Translations under genes and position numbers: made by a program | Assembly (NCBI GenBank): GCA_016699775.1 | Contig: CP065010.1 | Span: 868,001-932,000, forward strand | Length of the DNA stretch: 64,000 nucleotides | Reading direction: 5' to 3' | Source: Candidatus Falkowbacteria bacterium | GTDB lineage: Bacteria > Patescibacteriota > Patescibacteriia > Patescibacteriales > Patescibacteriaceae | Notes under the pieces: model-generated | Database searches by the model: none | What the model was told of the DNA's origin: nothing | The model's input: only the letters and a program-made list of their open reading frames with translations | Part shown: positions 51,765 through 60,206 of the stretch, one piece after another | Layout: every line of letters begins with the position of its first letter | How positions within the stretch are numbered: position 1 is the first letter of the stretch

Positions 51765-52607
51765 TTAATGAATGATTGCGCTATAACCCCTTGCAATATC
51801 AAGTCTTTGAAGTGCATTATATTTACAAGATTCTTTAGCTTCTTGTGTTTTTGCTTCACTACATATCTTCAAAGTTATTTTAATTGATTCGGATTCAGGG
51901 AAATATTGTCGGAATGAGCCTTGAGAGCCATAACAAATTGTATAATCGTTATCAATAAAGTTATCGCAAGAAATACTATTATACGTATGTGGCCTTTGAT
52001 AATAATTTTCATGTCCCATTCCTTCTCCTAATTTTGAATTTTCATGAAACAAACCACTTACACAGGCAGCATATTCTAAATCAGAATAATTCTTACAAAA
52101 AGATTTTATAGCTTGATCCACAGATTGATTATTAAATTCTAAATAACTATGACCAAGAGCATGGGTACATCCTAGTTTTATTCTTTTAGAAGTAGCTGTG
52201 CTGCATAATTTTATTCCTTTTTGTAAATCATTTTTGTTTATGAATTCCATTACATACCCATGGACACAACCATCTTTAATCAAAGCAGGGCAAGTATCTT
52301 CAATATGATCAAAAGAATATTGATTCAAAAAAAATTTATGACCAAGACGGTGAAGTGAAGCCGAATATATTCGAAAATCACCTCCCACCAAAGATAATCT
52401 TCTTAATGAGGAAAATTGAAAAAGAAGGGTTGCTGCTTTTTTTTGATTTGTATCAATTTCATTATCTATCTTTTTAGTAACACAAGTATTATCAACAAAA
52501 AAACTTCTACATTCGTAAACTACTTTTACTGCCTCAAAATGAACAATAGTTACAAAGGAAAGAATAACTACAATAAAAATTGAGAAAAATAGTAGCACCC
52601 TTTTCAT
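51765..52607 (-). CDS. Membrane-anchored protein with repeated Cys/His motifs, unknown function
   Basis: A 280-residue protein with one N-terminal helix (VLLFFSIFIVVILSFVTIVHF) and an extracytoplasmic helical domain. Related motifs recur at roughly 35-45-residue intervals: DGCVHGYVMEF, LGCTHALGHSYLEF, AACVSGLFHENS and TICYGSQGSFRQYF, a C-x-[HG]-x-x-G-H-like pattern that could bind metal or heme. 11 Cys follow the anchor, suggesting disulfides or ligation. It overlaps the upstream membrane gene by 4 bases (last of a three-gene operon). No family name is known to me. Confidence 0.65.
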   Translation of the reverse strand: MKRVLLFFSIFIVVILSFVTIVHFEAVKVVYECRSFFVDNTCVTKKIDNEIDTNQKKAATLLFQFSSLRRLSLVGGDFRIYSASLHRLGHKFFLNQYSFDHIEDTCPALIKDGCVHGYVMEFINKNDLQKGIKLCSTATSKRIKLGCTHALGHSYLEFNNQSVDQAIKSFCKNYSDLEYAACVSGLFHENSKLGEGMGHENYYQRPHTYNSISCDNFIDNDYTICYGSQGSFRQYFPESESIKITLKICSEAKTQEAKESCKYNALQRLDIARGYSAIIH

Positions 52608-52927
52608 AGAATTACTAAAAGACTATGGATGAAAAAACCAACTAATACACTAGTTACGTTTAATATTAACGAAATAGTAAGAGCCTGACGATAGTTCGTG
52701 TTCCTTGAAAAATAAAATATGAATTCAAAAATAATAACAGCTAATTCAATCGGCCAAAGATTAATAAAAAACATTCTATGACCTATCTGGGCAAGAGGAT
52801 TTGATATACTATTGGCTATAATTACTTTATTAGTTGGGATTCTAAAATCTTTATTTTTAAATAAAAATTTATTTGCCGCTACTTCAACTAATATAGTTAT
52901 AATCAAATTAATCAAGAAAATTAACAT
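52604..52927 (-). CDS. Small four-helix membrane protein
   Basis: A 107-residue protein with four hydrophobic segments; the pattern NSISNPLAQIGHRMFFINLWPIELAVIIFEFIFYF and ISLILNVTSVLVGFFI is conserved-looking in small membrane proteins of uncultured bacteria. The ATG at 52927 lies 1 base after the stop of the preceding gene; an upstream in-frame TTG is rejected. It overlaps the Cys/His-motif gene by 4 bases, so the products likely act together. Confidence 0.65.
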   Translation of the reverse strand: MLIFLINLIITILVEVAANKFLFKNKDFRIPTNKVIIANSISNPLAQIGHRMFFINLWPIELAVIIFEFIFYFSRNTNYRQALTISLILNVTSVLVGFFIHSLLVIL

Positions 52928-52928
52928 T

Positions 52929-53150
52929 CTACCTTCGATTTTTGAAGTAATTAACAACTAATAAGACTACAATAACAATTGTTATCGTAACAAAAAATAG
53001 GATAATTGGACGATCTAAAACTAATGATACATATGAATCAGCATAGGGGTCACTATTACGATTCCAGGGATCATCATATGGACCAGTGGCCAAATCAGCA
53101 AAAGACGCTAAAGGAAACATTGATAGTACTGCAAATAATAATTTCTTCAT
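52929..53150 (-). CDS. Small exported protein with a C-terminal membrane helix
   Basis: A 73-residue protein: signal peptide (MKKLLFAVLSMFPLASFA), a short extracytoplasmic loop rich in Asp, Pro and Tyr (YDDPWNRNSDPYADSY), and a membrane helix (PIILFFVTITIVIVVLLVVNYF) with a basic tail. It is the first gene of the operon with the two following membrane proteins. No family is recognised. Confidence 0.6.
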   Translation of the reverse strand: MKKLLFAVLSMFPLASFADLATGPYDDPWNRNSDPYADSYVSLVLDRPIILFFVTITIVIVVLLVVNYFKNRR

Positions 53151-53367
53151 ATTAATTAATTATATCAAATTTTAATACTATATAAAATATTTAGACGCTA
53201 GGGATTCTAAAAAAGAGAATAGGTGCAGAAGAATATTATCCGATAATGATATAGAGGATGTCCTGATCTCTAGACTTGCCTTCCAGTAAACAGGTAATAA
53301 AAAACTAAATGCGGAATGTCATGATCTCGTGCCTATATTAGGAAATTTTACAAAATCGTTTTAATAC

Positions 53368-54003
53368 TTATTTAATTTCTACCATTACTTCATTCCTGGT
53401 CATCCATGGCGGAGTACCGGGTCCATTGTAGCCTGCATAGATTGGCATACCTACGACTTCTACTTTATCTTCACTTAATTTTGTCATTAGTATTTTTTTC
53501 ATTTTTTCTATTTTGTCATCTGTTCTGTAGCCAGAGAAAACTATAGCGGCAATTTTTTGTGATGGAACTTCAACAATTTTTACTCTATTGTCATTTGGTA
53601 TTGGCAAAGTCTCTAGTGTATATGAACGAGGCATACTAAATGAAATAACACGCTCCTCACCTTCAATGTCTACAAGTACCGGAGTGGTCATGGCAATATT
53701 TTCTGACACCGCCTTTTGCTCAGTGACGGGTGCGGTCATGGCAATACCTTCTTTCTTAACATTACCTCCGAAAATATAACCTGCCAAAATAGTAAATCCA
53801 CTATTCATAGATTCTCTATACGATCCCTTTATTTTGGTCTGCGCCACAAGATGCGATGGATACTGTCGAATTTCATAGCCATTCATTTTTTTAGATACAG
53901 TATAATCCGCTTGTTCAACACGGGAGCTAAAAAATCCCCATGCAGTCCAAAGTAGTAAAATGACAACTAAAGCAATAATTGTATATATCATATTTTTAGA
54001 CAT
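53368..54003 (-). CDS. SOUL family heme-binding protein
   Basis: A 211-residue protein with an N-terminal membrane helix (IYTIIALVVILLLWTAWGF) and a SOUL domain: YEIRQYPSHLVAQTKIKGSYRESMNSGFTILAGYIFGGN, the hallmark IAMTAPVTEQ and IAMTTPVLV, FSMPRSYTLETLPIPNDNRV and a final NEVMVEIK. SOUL proteins bind heme or other tetrapyrroles weakly; the physiological role in bacteria is unclear. It appears to be a single gene. Confidence 0.92.
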   Translation of the reverse strand: MSKNMIYTIIALVVILLLWTAWGFFSSRVEQADYTVSKKMNGYEIRQYPSHLVAQTKIKGSYRESMNSGFTILAGYIFGGNVKKEGIAMTAPVTEQKAVSENIAMTTPVLVDIEGEERVISFSMPRSYTLETLPIPNDNRVKIVEVPSQKIAAIVFSGYRTDDKIEKMKKILMTKLSEDKVEVVGMPIYAGYNGPGTPPWMTRNEVMVEIK

Positions 54004-54197
54004 ACAGATGAGTAGTAGTTAATTATAATTATTTTAATTTTTCGTATCTCCCGAATACCTCTCTGAAACTTAGCTACTTGTAAATGGTATGGTAACACTT
54101 TATCAAATATATACGCCAACCCCTTATATCACAACCACAAAATTACATCATTAGATACTAGAAAGAATCTCCCGTTAGGACTATTTTCTTAATCATA

Positions 54198-54560
54198 CTA
54201 CTTTCCTTCAATAAATTTTAATGAGATTGAATTAACACAGAAGCGAAGGTTTTTTTCTGTTAGATGCTCCCCTCTAAATACATGCCCCAAATGTCCACCA
54301 CAACGAGCGTAACTAATTTCTGTACGCACACCATCAGCATCCAATGTATTGACTACAGCGCCCTCTATTCTATCATCAAAACTTGGCCAGCCACATGTAC
54401 TCTCAAATTTATCTTTTGAATTATATAGTGGTGCATCACACTGTCGACATACATATACACCCTGAGCGCTATTATTTACATACTCTCCTGTGAACGGGGA
54501 TTCTGTGCCCTTGTCCCTTATGACGTGTGCTTCTTTTTTAGTTAAGGTATTTAATTTCAT
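54198..54560 (-). CDS. msrB: Peptide-methionine (R)-S-oxide reductase
   Basis: A 120-residue Msr[38 protein letters not shown] and the catalytic [11 protein letters not shown] (Cys108). It reduces the R form of methionine sulfoxide in proteins using thioredoxin. The first zinc pair is present (C38, C41), but in the second pair only C87 remains; the partner position 84 is Tyr. It has no signal peptide and is probably cytosolic. It lies downstream of a decayed Fic-like gene. Confidence 0.92.
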   Translation of the reverse strand: MKLNTLTKKEAHVIRDKGTESPFTGEYVNNSAQGVYVCRQCDAPLYNSKDKFESTCGWPSFDDRIEGAVVNTLDADGVRTEISYARCGGHLGHVFRGEHLTEKNLRFCVNSISLKFIEGK

Positions 54561-54581
54561 AAAAAATCTATTTCTATTTTT

Positions 54582-55015
54582 TTAATACTTAATTGATAGT
54601 TGATGGTTACAGGCTAATTCAATAATTAAACGTTCTAAATCTTTTTTCCAATAGTTGCAGATAAGCCTACTCTACGCTGATGATATTCTGTGGTTAAATC
54701 TTCTAAGAATCTTTGTTCTTAAGTATTAAAAAGAACATCAGGGAAATCAGAAAATAATTTTAAATTGTAGGTATAGAAACCCCAACGTTTATCAGGCTTA
54801 ACCTGACAATACTCTTTAGATTCAATTCTAGCAAATACTCGTCCCTTATTAGTTATGCAGTAGCGGGTGGTTCGACCTCCTCCGGTTTTATGTAATATTC
54901 CTTCTTTTGTCAAATGAGATAACAATCTCTTTATTGTGACGAGTGAAACAGGAACACTATATTTATTTACATCTCCATAAATTTTTGAAGAGGTAGTATA
55001 CTCACCATTCAACAT
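54582..55015 (-). pseudogene. Remnant of a Fic-family protein gene
   Basis: The first 98 codons encode a winged-helix domain (MLNGEYTTSSKIY...VSLVTIKRLLSHLTKEGILHKTGGGRTTRYCITNKGR) typical of the start of some Fic proteins. After the TAA at 54719 the same frame continues with EQRFLEDLTTEYHQRR, and after a one-base shift near 54645 with WKKDLERLIIELAC, resembling the helical region before a Fic core. The HPFxxGNGR catalytic motif is absent. An in-frame stop plus a frameshift and loss of the core indicate decay. The short protein could still be made. Confidence 0.5.
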
Positions 55016-55199
55016 GATTATAATAATCTCCTCGTGATAAGTATTAATTTTCTTATAATCGTGTCATTTTCGTTCTTCAATCATTTCATATTGATACGAA
55101 TATAGCAATTTAACCTTAAATACTCAGCTTGCCTGGATATTAAAGAAATTTCAAAGATGCTTTAAAGCATTGCCAAGCTATTGAACCATTACGGAATCA

Positions 55200-55226
55200 T
55201 TGACAAATACTAGTAAATATGATAAT
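55200..55226 (+). promoter_or_regulatory. Possible promoter in the 55016-55355 gap
   Basis: A perfect TTGACA (55200-55205) and GATAAT (55221-55226) at 15-base spacing; a second TTGACA lies at 55246. A GAGGCTT...AAGCCTC inverted repeat (about 55290-55335) precedes the Shine-Dalgarno of the next gene. Nothing else is seen in this gap. Confidence 0.35.
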
Positions 55227-55355
55227 TTCTAGGATACTTGTTTTTTTGACAATTTGGCTATTTTTGAATGATTTACTGATCTTCTAACTAATTTAGAGGC
55301 TTAGGAAATCATTCAAAAAAATAAAAAGCCTCAAAAGGCGAAAGGGGAATAAAAA

Positions 55356-56287
55356 ATGAAAAAAATAGTTGCGTTTGTATTGATAATGATTGTAACAAAT
55401 ATTTGTGGTGCCACCCCCACACTTATAAAATTCGTTCTTATTGGAGAGGAGAATTACCAAAAAACAATTCTCAAGAGCAAAGATCCATCTCTTGTAGAGA
55501 GCAATTTTATGATATATCCGAGTATGATGAATCATGGAGTTTTCCTAGATTCCGTTTATAAGCGGATTGAATCATACCCTCCTGTATTGCTACCAATAAT
55601 CATTTCCACTTTTCAGAACTTCGATTACTTGAACAACTTTATTATAAAAGATACCGTGAGGTACCCAAAAAGAAATATACTCAACATAGTTATATCCTAT
55701 GTTGGAGGAGGGATAACTTATCCGGTGGGGTATAACAGTACCTCAAAAATTGATACGAATATGGTTCTAGTAGGGGAGGAAATGATTCAACAGACTGGAC
55801 ATATGGAAATAAGCTACAATTTACATGTCCAGTTCCAGTACAATATATAAATGGATCTGGAATTGGAGTAACTCATTATATAATTGATAGTATATATACG
55901 TTAAATTATCCAAACCGTATATATTCTTCAATACTGTCATCACAGGCAGTGCAGGGAACTCCTATATGGATAACCCTGAAAAATACATTAGGTGATAGCG
56001 TGATAAAGAGATTAACCGTCGGAACTGATCACGGCGGTGGCACGTATGTAACAACAGCCCTAATTAATATGCCAGGGGTTTTTGTCTCAGGAACCGCTGT
56101 CGTTAACTGGCGAAGCGGGGCTGTTGTTTATATTGGTGCTGATCTTAAAAAAATAATGGACGGTCGACACTGTTCATTTCTTGAAGCTGTAGCTTGTGCT
56201 AAAGCTACAGGATCCAACAATGGCACCTGGAAACCCAAAAGTGGCTACGGACGGATCAACGTCCAATCAGCCATAACTGGACATTAA
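55356..56287 (+). pseudogene. Frameshifted secreted protein gene, subtilase-like
   Basis: Two frames form one gene: 55356-55850 (signal peptide MKKIVAFVLIMIVTNICGA, then NILNIVISYVGGG) and a second frame, open from about 55749 to 56287 (YEYGSSRGGNDSTDW, later SGTAVVNWRSGAVVYIGADL and ending GTWKPKSGYGRINVQSAI). The order recalls S8 peptidases, whose C-terminal signature is GTS...A near a final GYGxIN; here the Ser is Ala, and no clear catalytic Asp or His is seen. A frameshift around 55745-55800 breaks it. A good Shine-Dalgarno (AAAGGGGAA) and a terminator frame the locus. Family assignment is tentative. Confidence 0.5.
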
Positions 56288-56302
56288 AAGGTTTTAAAAT
56301 CC

Positions 56303-56336
56303 AAAGCCCGATTCAATAAAAAAAAATCGGGCTTTT
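56303..56336 (+). terminator. Terminator of the frameshifted gene
   Basis: AAAGCCCGATT (56303-56313) pairs perfectly with AATCGGGCTTT (56325-56335), followed by T-rich sequence. Confidence 0.85.
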
Positions 56337-56495
56337 CTTATTACCAAATCAACAAACTTAGGTGAATGAGGTATTCTCGGGACAGATACAAATACTAGAG
56401 GGACGTAAGTAATTTAACAAGATAATAGATCAATGATTTTTAGAAGCTTGAGTCTAGACAAAGAAATATAAACAGAAAATAAAATACTTTGAGTT

Positions 56496-57263
56496 TTATT
56501 TTCTTAAAAATGTTTTCCCAACCGAAGCTTCCCACAAAAAATCATAGATGCCCTTGATACCTTCAACAATATCTTTCTGTTTTGCAACAACCAAAAATGG
56601 CGGGTTACCAGAAAAATGTATTAACATATCCTTAATAATCCACAACGAACCTTTAAACTTTAGCCCCGCCGGCATTTCTTTCAGAGTAATATCTTGACGA
56701 GATAATTTGTTTTTAGATATTCCCAAAAAAGAACCATCTGGAATAAGTGTTCTAGTAATAATCCCTCTCGCCTTCTTTATGCTAAAGATAAGCGCCTCTA
56801 AATCATCAGAAAAAATCTTTCCGTAATTACCTTCATGTGGAGTATCTATTGTATAAATAATCGTACCTTTAGTTAAGCCATTAAGGGTTTTTTCAATAAA
56901 ATTTTTAATAGCCTTTTTTGTATCAAATGACTTAGCTGTTGGGAATCGTCCATTAATATGATACATAACAGGCAAAACTTCTTTTAATTTTTCAGCAATC
57001 TTAACTTTATTATTCAAAACGTCTACTAAAACCTGCGGGGACTCTACCCAATAAAAAGTTAAGCCCTTATAAACATGAACCGTAACATAATTTTCTTCAA
57101 CAAGCTTATTTAAAATACTTATAACCGTTGTTCTAGGTAATTCAGCAAATTTTGCAACTTGCGATGCCTTGGCTTCACCTAATGTAGCCAGAGTCAAATA
57201 AACGCTAGCCTCATTTTTATTAAAATCTAGCTCTCGTAAATAACTTTTTATATCATTAGACAT
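56496..57263 (-). CDS. TrmB-family transcriptional regulator
   Basis: A 255-residue protein. The N-terminal winged helix is LRELDFNKNEASVYLTLATLGEAKASQVAKFAELPRTTVISILNKLVEENYV, typical of TrmB/sugar-specific regulators. A dimerisation helix follows and then an effector-type domain (about 105-255). TrmB relatives respond to sugars or other small ligands. Two palindromes upstream (57280-57317) overlap its own promoter region, suggesting autoregulation and possibly control of the divergent CoA-related gene at 57430. Confidence 0.82.
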   Translation of the reverse strand: MSNDIKSYLRELDFNKNEASVYLTLATLGEAKASQVAKFAELPRTTVISILNKLVEENYVTVHVYKGLTFYWVESPQVLVDVLNNKVKIAEKLKEVLPVMYHINGRFPTAKSFDTKKAIKNFIEKTLNGLTKGTIIYTIDTPHEGNYGKIFSDDLEALIFSIKKARGIITRTLIPDGSFLGISKNKLSRQDITLKEMPAGLKFKGSLWIIKDMLIHFSGNPPFLVVAKQKDIVEGIKGIYDFLWEASVGKTFLRK

Positions 57264-57279
57264 ATATTTTTTAGGATTT

Positions 57280-57317
57280 TGTCGAAAAAGTTCGACAGCT
57301 GTATTACTATATAATAC
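57280..57317. promoter_or_regulatory. Paired palindromes, candidate TrmB operator
   Basis: TGTCGAA-AAAG-TTCGACA (57280-57297, 7-bp perfect arms) is followed by GTATTACTATATAATAC (57301-57317, 6-bp arms, containing a -10-like TATAT on the minus strand). Their position between the divergent regulator and the CoaD-like gene suits an operator. Confidence 0.5.
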
Positions 57318-57429
57318 CCTATTTAAAGAGTATTATCAAGCAATCCTATAAAAAAATCTCCACATAAAAACAAATCGAACTTAAATCATTATATTTTAAG
57401 TAGAACATTAAAAACTAAAAGGAGCTTAA

Positions 57430-58470
57430 ATGAAAACAGTTTATATTTATCCAGGAATCTTTTCACCTCCCACATTCGGGCATTTAAATATTGTCCGGCA
57501 AACTGCGGCAATAGTTCCAGAGCTAATAGTGCTATGCTCAAAAAATCCGGAAAAGCCAGACCCATGGTTTGCACCAGAAGAATGTAAAATATTATGGCTA
57601 ACCTATTCTTTGCCAAAGAATGTTAGTCTTATGACTTTAACAGAGTTTTTACGACTACAAATCAAAGCTGAGCAAATTGTCATAGTACGGGGCTTAAGGC
57701 GAGTTGAAGAATTTTCTTATGAAGCAGCAGTGATGCGCTTAAATAAAGAACGCTTTAATTTAAGAAAATATCTTTACGTCTTTAGTCAGAAAAAATATAG
57801 GGACATATCTTCTTCAAAGACAAGGTTAATGGCTAGCACTCTAGATCTAGAAAACTTAAGTCAGTGTGTTTCTCCACTAACAATTTCTGCGCTCCTAGAA
57901 AAAACTTTGGACGTACAAAATATATTTTTAGTAGTTGGAAAGCCGGGCGCCGGCAAATCAACAATTCTAAAAAAGCTTAGCCGAATGAGCAAAAGAAATC
58001 ATTGGATTAATACTGACAACTTTAATCAAAAACTGAAACCATTGTTAAAAGAAAAATTCGGAGAAAAAGACTTGATTGAAGTAGCCTTAAAAGATGAGAA
58101 AGAATTAAAAAAAATAATTGGTCCAGCCTGGATTAAGCTACTGAAAAATTCACTTTTAACTGCCCCGCGTCGAGCTAATGTCTTTATTGAAATAGCTTAT
58201 GGCTTACAAAAAGATAAATTAATGTTTCGTTTTGTTGGTGGAAAAATAATTTACATTGGCTGTGATAATGAGACAGATAACTATAACAGAGTAGTAAAAC
58301 GGGGTACTCCCAAACTCACTGCTTTCATAAAAAAAATTCCTGGGCAACAAGAGACCGAAAAACTAGCTAAAAAGTATGGTCTATCCGTGAGCTATATCGG
58401 AACTGATTGCACTTTACAAGAGTTATTTAAGAAAACTAAACAACTAAACACGCTTTTAAAGGAGGTGTAA
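57430..58470 (+). CDS. Fusion of CoaD-like phosphopantetheine adenylyltransferase and a P-loop (CoaE-like) kinase
   Basis: A 346-residue protein. Residues 1-157 match CoaD: YPGIFSPPTFGHLNIV with the TxGH nucleotidyltransferase site (15-18), VIVRGLRRVEEFSYEAAVM (the RGLR motif) and ISSSKTR. Residues 160-346 form a P-loop kinase with Walker A GKPGAGKST (170-178), NTDNF, KEKFGEKDL and a late YNRVVKR...QQETEKLAKKYG, an order compatible with dephospho-CoA kinase. If so, one protein would perform the last two steps of CoA synthesis, as COASY does in animals. The CoaD half is confident; the kinase identity is inferred. GGAG lies 7 bases before the ATG. Confidence 0.75.
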   Translation: MKTVYIYPGIFSPPTFGHLNIVRQTAAIVPELIVLCSKNPEKPDPWFAPEECKILWLTYSLPKNVSLMTLTEFLRLQIKAEQIVIVRGLRRVEEFSYEAAVMRLNKERFNLRKYLYVFSQKKYRDISSSKTRLMASTLDLENLSQCVSPLTISALLEKTLDVQNIFLVVGKPGAGKSTILKKLSRMSKRNHWINTDNFNQKLKPLLKEKFGEKDLIEVALKDEKELKKIIGPAWIKLLKNSLLTAPRRANVFIEIAYGLQKDKLMFRFVGGKIIYIGCDNETDNYNRVVKRGTPKLTAFIKKIPGQQETEKLAKKYGLSVSYIGTDCTLQELFKKTKQLNTLLKEV

Positions 58471-58473
58471 ACT

Positions 58474-58869
58474 ATGCTTACAATTTTTGAACAAATAATC
58501 ATTGGCCATTTAGTTGGAGACTATCTACTCCAATCAAAAAAAATGGCAATTGCTAAATCGGACAAAACTCTAAACGGCTGGCTATGGTGCTTGGCACATT
58601 GTGTAATATACACGCTATGTATTTGCCTTTTCACCGCAACAACTGAACCAATAAAAATTATTTTGATCTTTATGAGTCATTTTCCTGTTGATCACTGGTC
58701 ATTGGCAGTAAAGTGGCTAAAAATAATTAAAGGCAGAACCTTCGCTAAGACAATGGAACCAAGTAACGTGCTTAATGTATTCGACTTGTCCTTTACTGCA
58801 ATAGTTTATGTAGTAGTAGACAATACTATTCATATACTATTGATGTTGATTATATTCAAGTATCTTTAA
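58474..58869 (+). CDS. DUF3307-like membrane protein
   Basis: A 131-residue protein with three to four membrane helices. EQIIIGHLVGDYLLQSKKMAIAKS and WCLAHCVIYTL...MSHFPVDHWSL fit DUF3307 (GH..GDY.LQ..., H...D). Function unknown. A very strong GGAGGTG ribosome-binding site lies inside the last codons of the preceding gene, 4 bases from whose stop it starts, so the two are translationally linked. Confidence 0.75.
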   Translation: MLTIFEQIIIGHLVGDYLLQSKKMAIAKSDKTLNGWLWCLAHCVIYTLCICLFTATTEPIKIILIFMSHFPVDHWSLAVKWLKIIKGRTFAKTMEPSNVLNVFDLSFTAIVYVVVDNTIHILLMLIIFKYL

Positions 58870-58882
58870 AATCTGTATCTAC

Positions 58883-58918
58883 GCCACAGTCTCTCAATAG
58901 AGGACTGTGGCTATTTTA
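58883..58918 (+). terminator. Terminator after the DUF3307 gene
   Basis: GCCACAGTC (58883-58891) pairs with GACTGTGGC (58903-58911), followed by a short T-run. Confidence 0.75.
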
Positions 58919-59003
58919 AAATCTAGTAATCACTGACCCAAAGTGAGATTGTTTCTCAAGCACTCAGACACTAAATAAGATTTTTTTGTATCCCTTTTTT
59001 TAC

Positions 59004-59032
59004 TTGACTGCTTAGAAATAAAGTTATAAGGT
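59004..59032 (+). promoter_or_regulatory. Putative promoter of the 146-residue protein gene
   Basis: TTGACT (59004-59009), with TATAAG (59025-59030, 15-base spacer) or TAAGGT (59027-59032, 17-base spacer) as -10 box. Confidence 0.4.
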
Positions 59033-59073
59033 AGGGACAATTAAACTAATCGCAAATTAAAAATTCAAACGAA

Positions 59074-59514
59074 ATGAAACGTTATGTATTCCCTGACCCT
59101 GATCATTCAAGGGGAGATAATTTTGAGGAAATATCTGAGAAAAGAAAGAATACAGTTGTAAGAATTGTAGTGCCTCAATCCGCAAAAGAAATAACAATTT
59201 TATTGAACGGATTGAAAGTAGAGTGGAAAGAAAATCCGGATGTTAAATTAACAAAAATTACTCCTGAACTTTCTGATCTATCTGTTTTGCAACTACCCTT
59301 TAGAGGACTATCCAAATATCGAAATGAAAAGATTCGATGCTGGCTTTATGACTTCGTAAAGCCACCTGCAACTATTGGTCAATTCCTAGAACAATATAAA
59401 GCCAGTAAAGATCAAAAAGTCCATATGAGCTTAAATCAATATGACAAAAATGCCCTTGAAATAGTCAGGCAGGAAATAGAGACTGAATTAGTTTTAGATC
59501 TTGATATAGAGTAA
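59074..59514 (+). CDS. Protein of unknown function
   Basis: A 146-residue soluble protein, alpha/beta, without recognised domains (TVVRIVVPQSAKEITILLNGLKVEW; IRCWLYDFVKPPATIGQFLEQYKAS). Supported by a single open frame, an upstream promoter and a strong terminator 18 bases after the stop. Single gene. Confidence 0.55.
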   Translation: MKRYVFPDPDHSRGDNFEEISEKRKNTVVRIVVPQSAKEITILLNGLKVEWKENPDVKLTKITPELSDLSVLQLPFRGLSKYRNEKIRCWLYDFVKPPATIGQFLEQYKASKDQKVHMSLNQYDKNALEIVRQEIETELVLDLDIE

Positions 59515-59532
59515 GATTTTCAGAGCCTTGTA

Positions 59533-59570
59533 GAGCCTTATAGATACTTGTATCTATAAGGCTCCTTTTA
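59533..59570 (+). terminator. Terminator of the 146-residue protein gene
   Basis: A 14-bp perfect stem (59533-59546 with 59551-59564), 4-nt loop and T-rich tail. Confidence 0.85.
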
Positions 59571-59724
59571 TAAACAACACTTAAGAATAACGAAGTCTTC
59601 AGTTGACACGTCTAACTTGCCTAAGCTACCAACAGCAATTTAAAAAACTAGTTACGAGTTTAGTAGGCAGAATTTTAACTTTCTTCAAATAAGGGGTTAA
59701 AGATTATTATAGTATCCCAAAGCT

Positions 59725-60195
59725 TTAATGCACTTCAGCATTCTCTAGGTATAATGCTTGATTATTCTTGTACGCTTCTAAACATTTTTCTATACGAATT
59801 CCTAATAGTTTTCCTAATAGTTTTTGAGCTTCTAACAGAGGTAAAAAAGTATATTCAGAAATTTCTTCCTCTTGCAATGTTATAGCATGTATCTGTTGTT
59901 GGGTTAGTATCCCACCATAAAATAAAAATTGAAGACTCTCACCTTTTTCAGAATTATTTTGATAATCCACGCACATAAATCGAACATCAAGAATATCAAG
60001 TCCTATTTCTTCTTTAATCTCACGTATACAGGCTCGACGTGGTGATTCATTTTCATCTACGGAGCCTCCTGGCACAGTCCAATAATCCTTGTATGGTGAT
60101 TTTGTTAATAATATTTCGTTATGCTCGTTTAACAAAATAATACCTGAACCCATTCTTTTTTTAGGAAGATTAGAATATTCTAAATCAGATTTCAT
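59725..60195 (-). CDS. Nudix hydrolase
   Basis: A 156-residue protein with a complete Nudix box, G44-x5-E50-x7-R58-E-I-K-E-E63-I-G65, after YKDYWTVPGG. Nudix enzymes cleave nucleoside diphosphates linked to another group (for example oxidised dNTPs, sugar nucleotides); the substrate cannot be told from the sequence. All catalytic Glu residues are present. A kinase remnant lies directly upstream on the same strand. Confidence 0.9.
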   Translation of the reverse strand: MKSDLEYSNLPKKRMGSGIILLNEHNEILLTKSPYKDYWTVPGGSVDENESPRRACIREIKEEIGLDILDVRFMCVDYQNNSEKGESLQFLFYGGILTQQQIHAITLQEEEISEYTFLPLLEAQKLLGKLLGIRIEKCLEAYKNNQALYLENAEVH

Positions 60196-60206
60196 ATTTT
60201 TTTATA

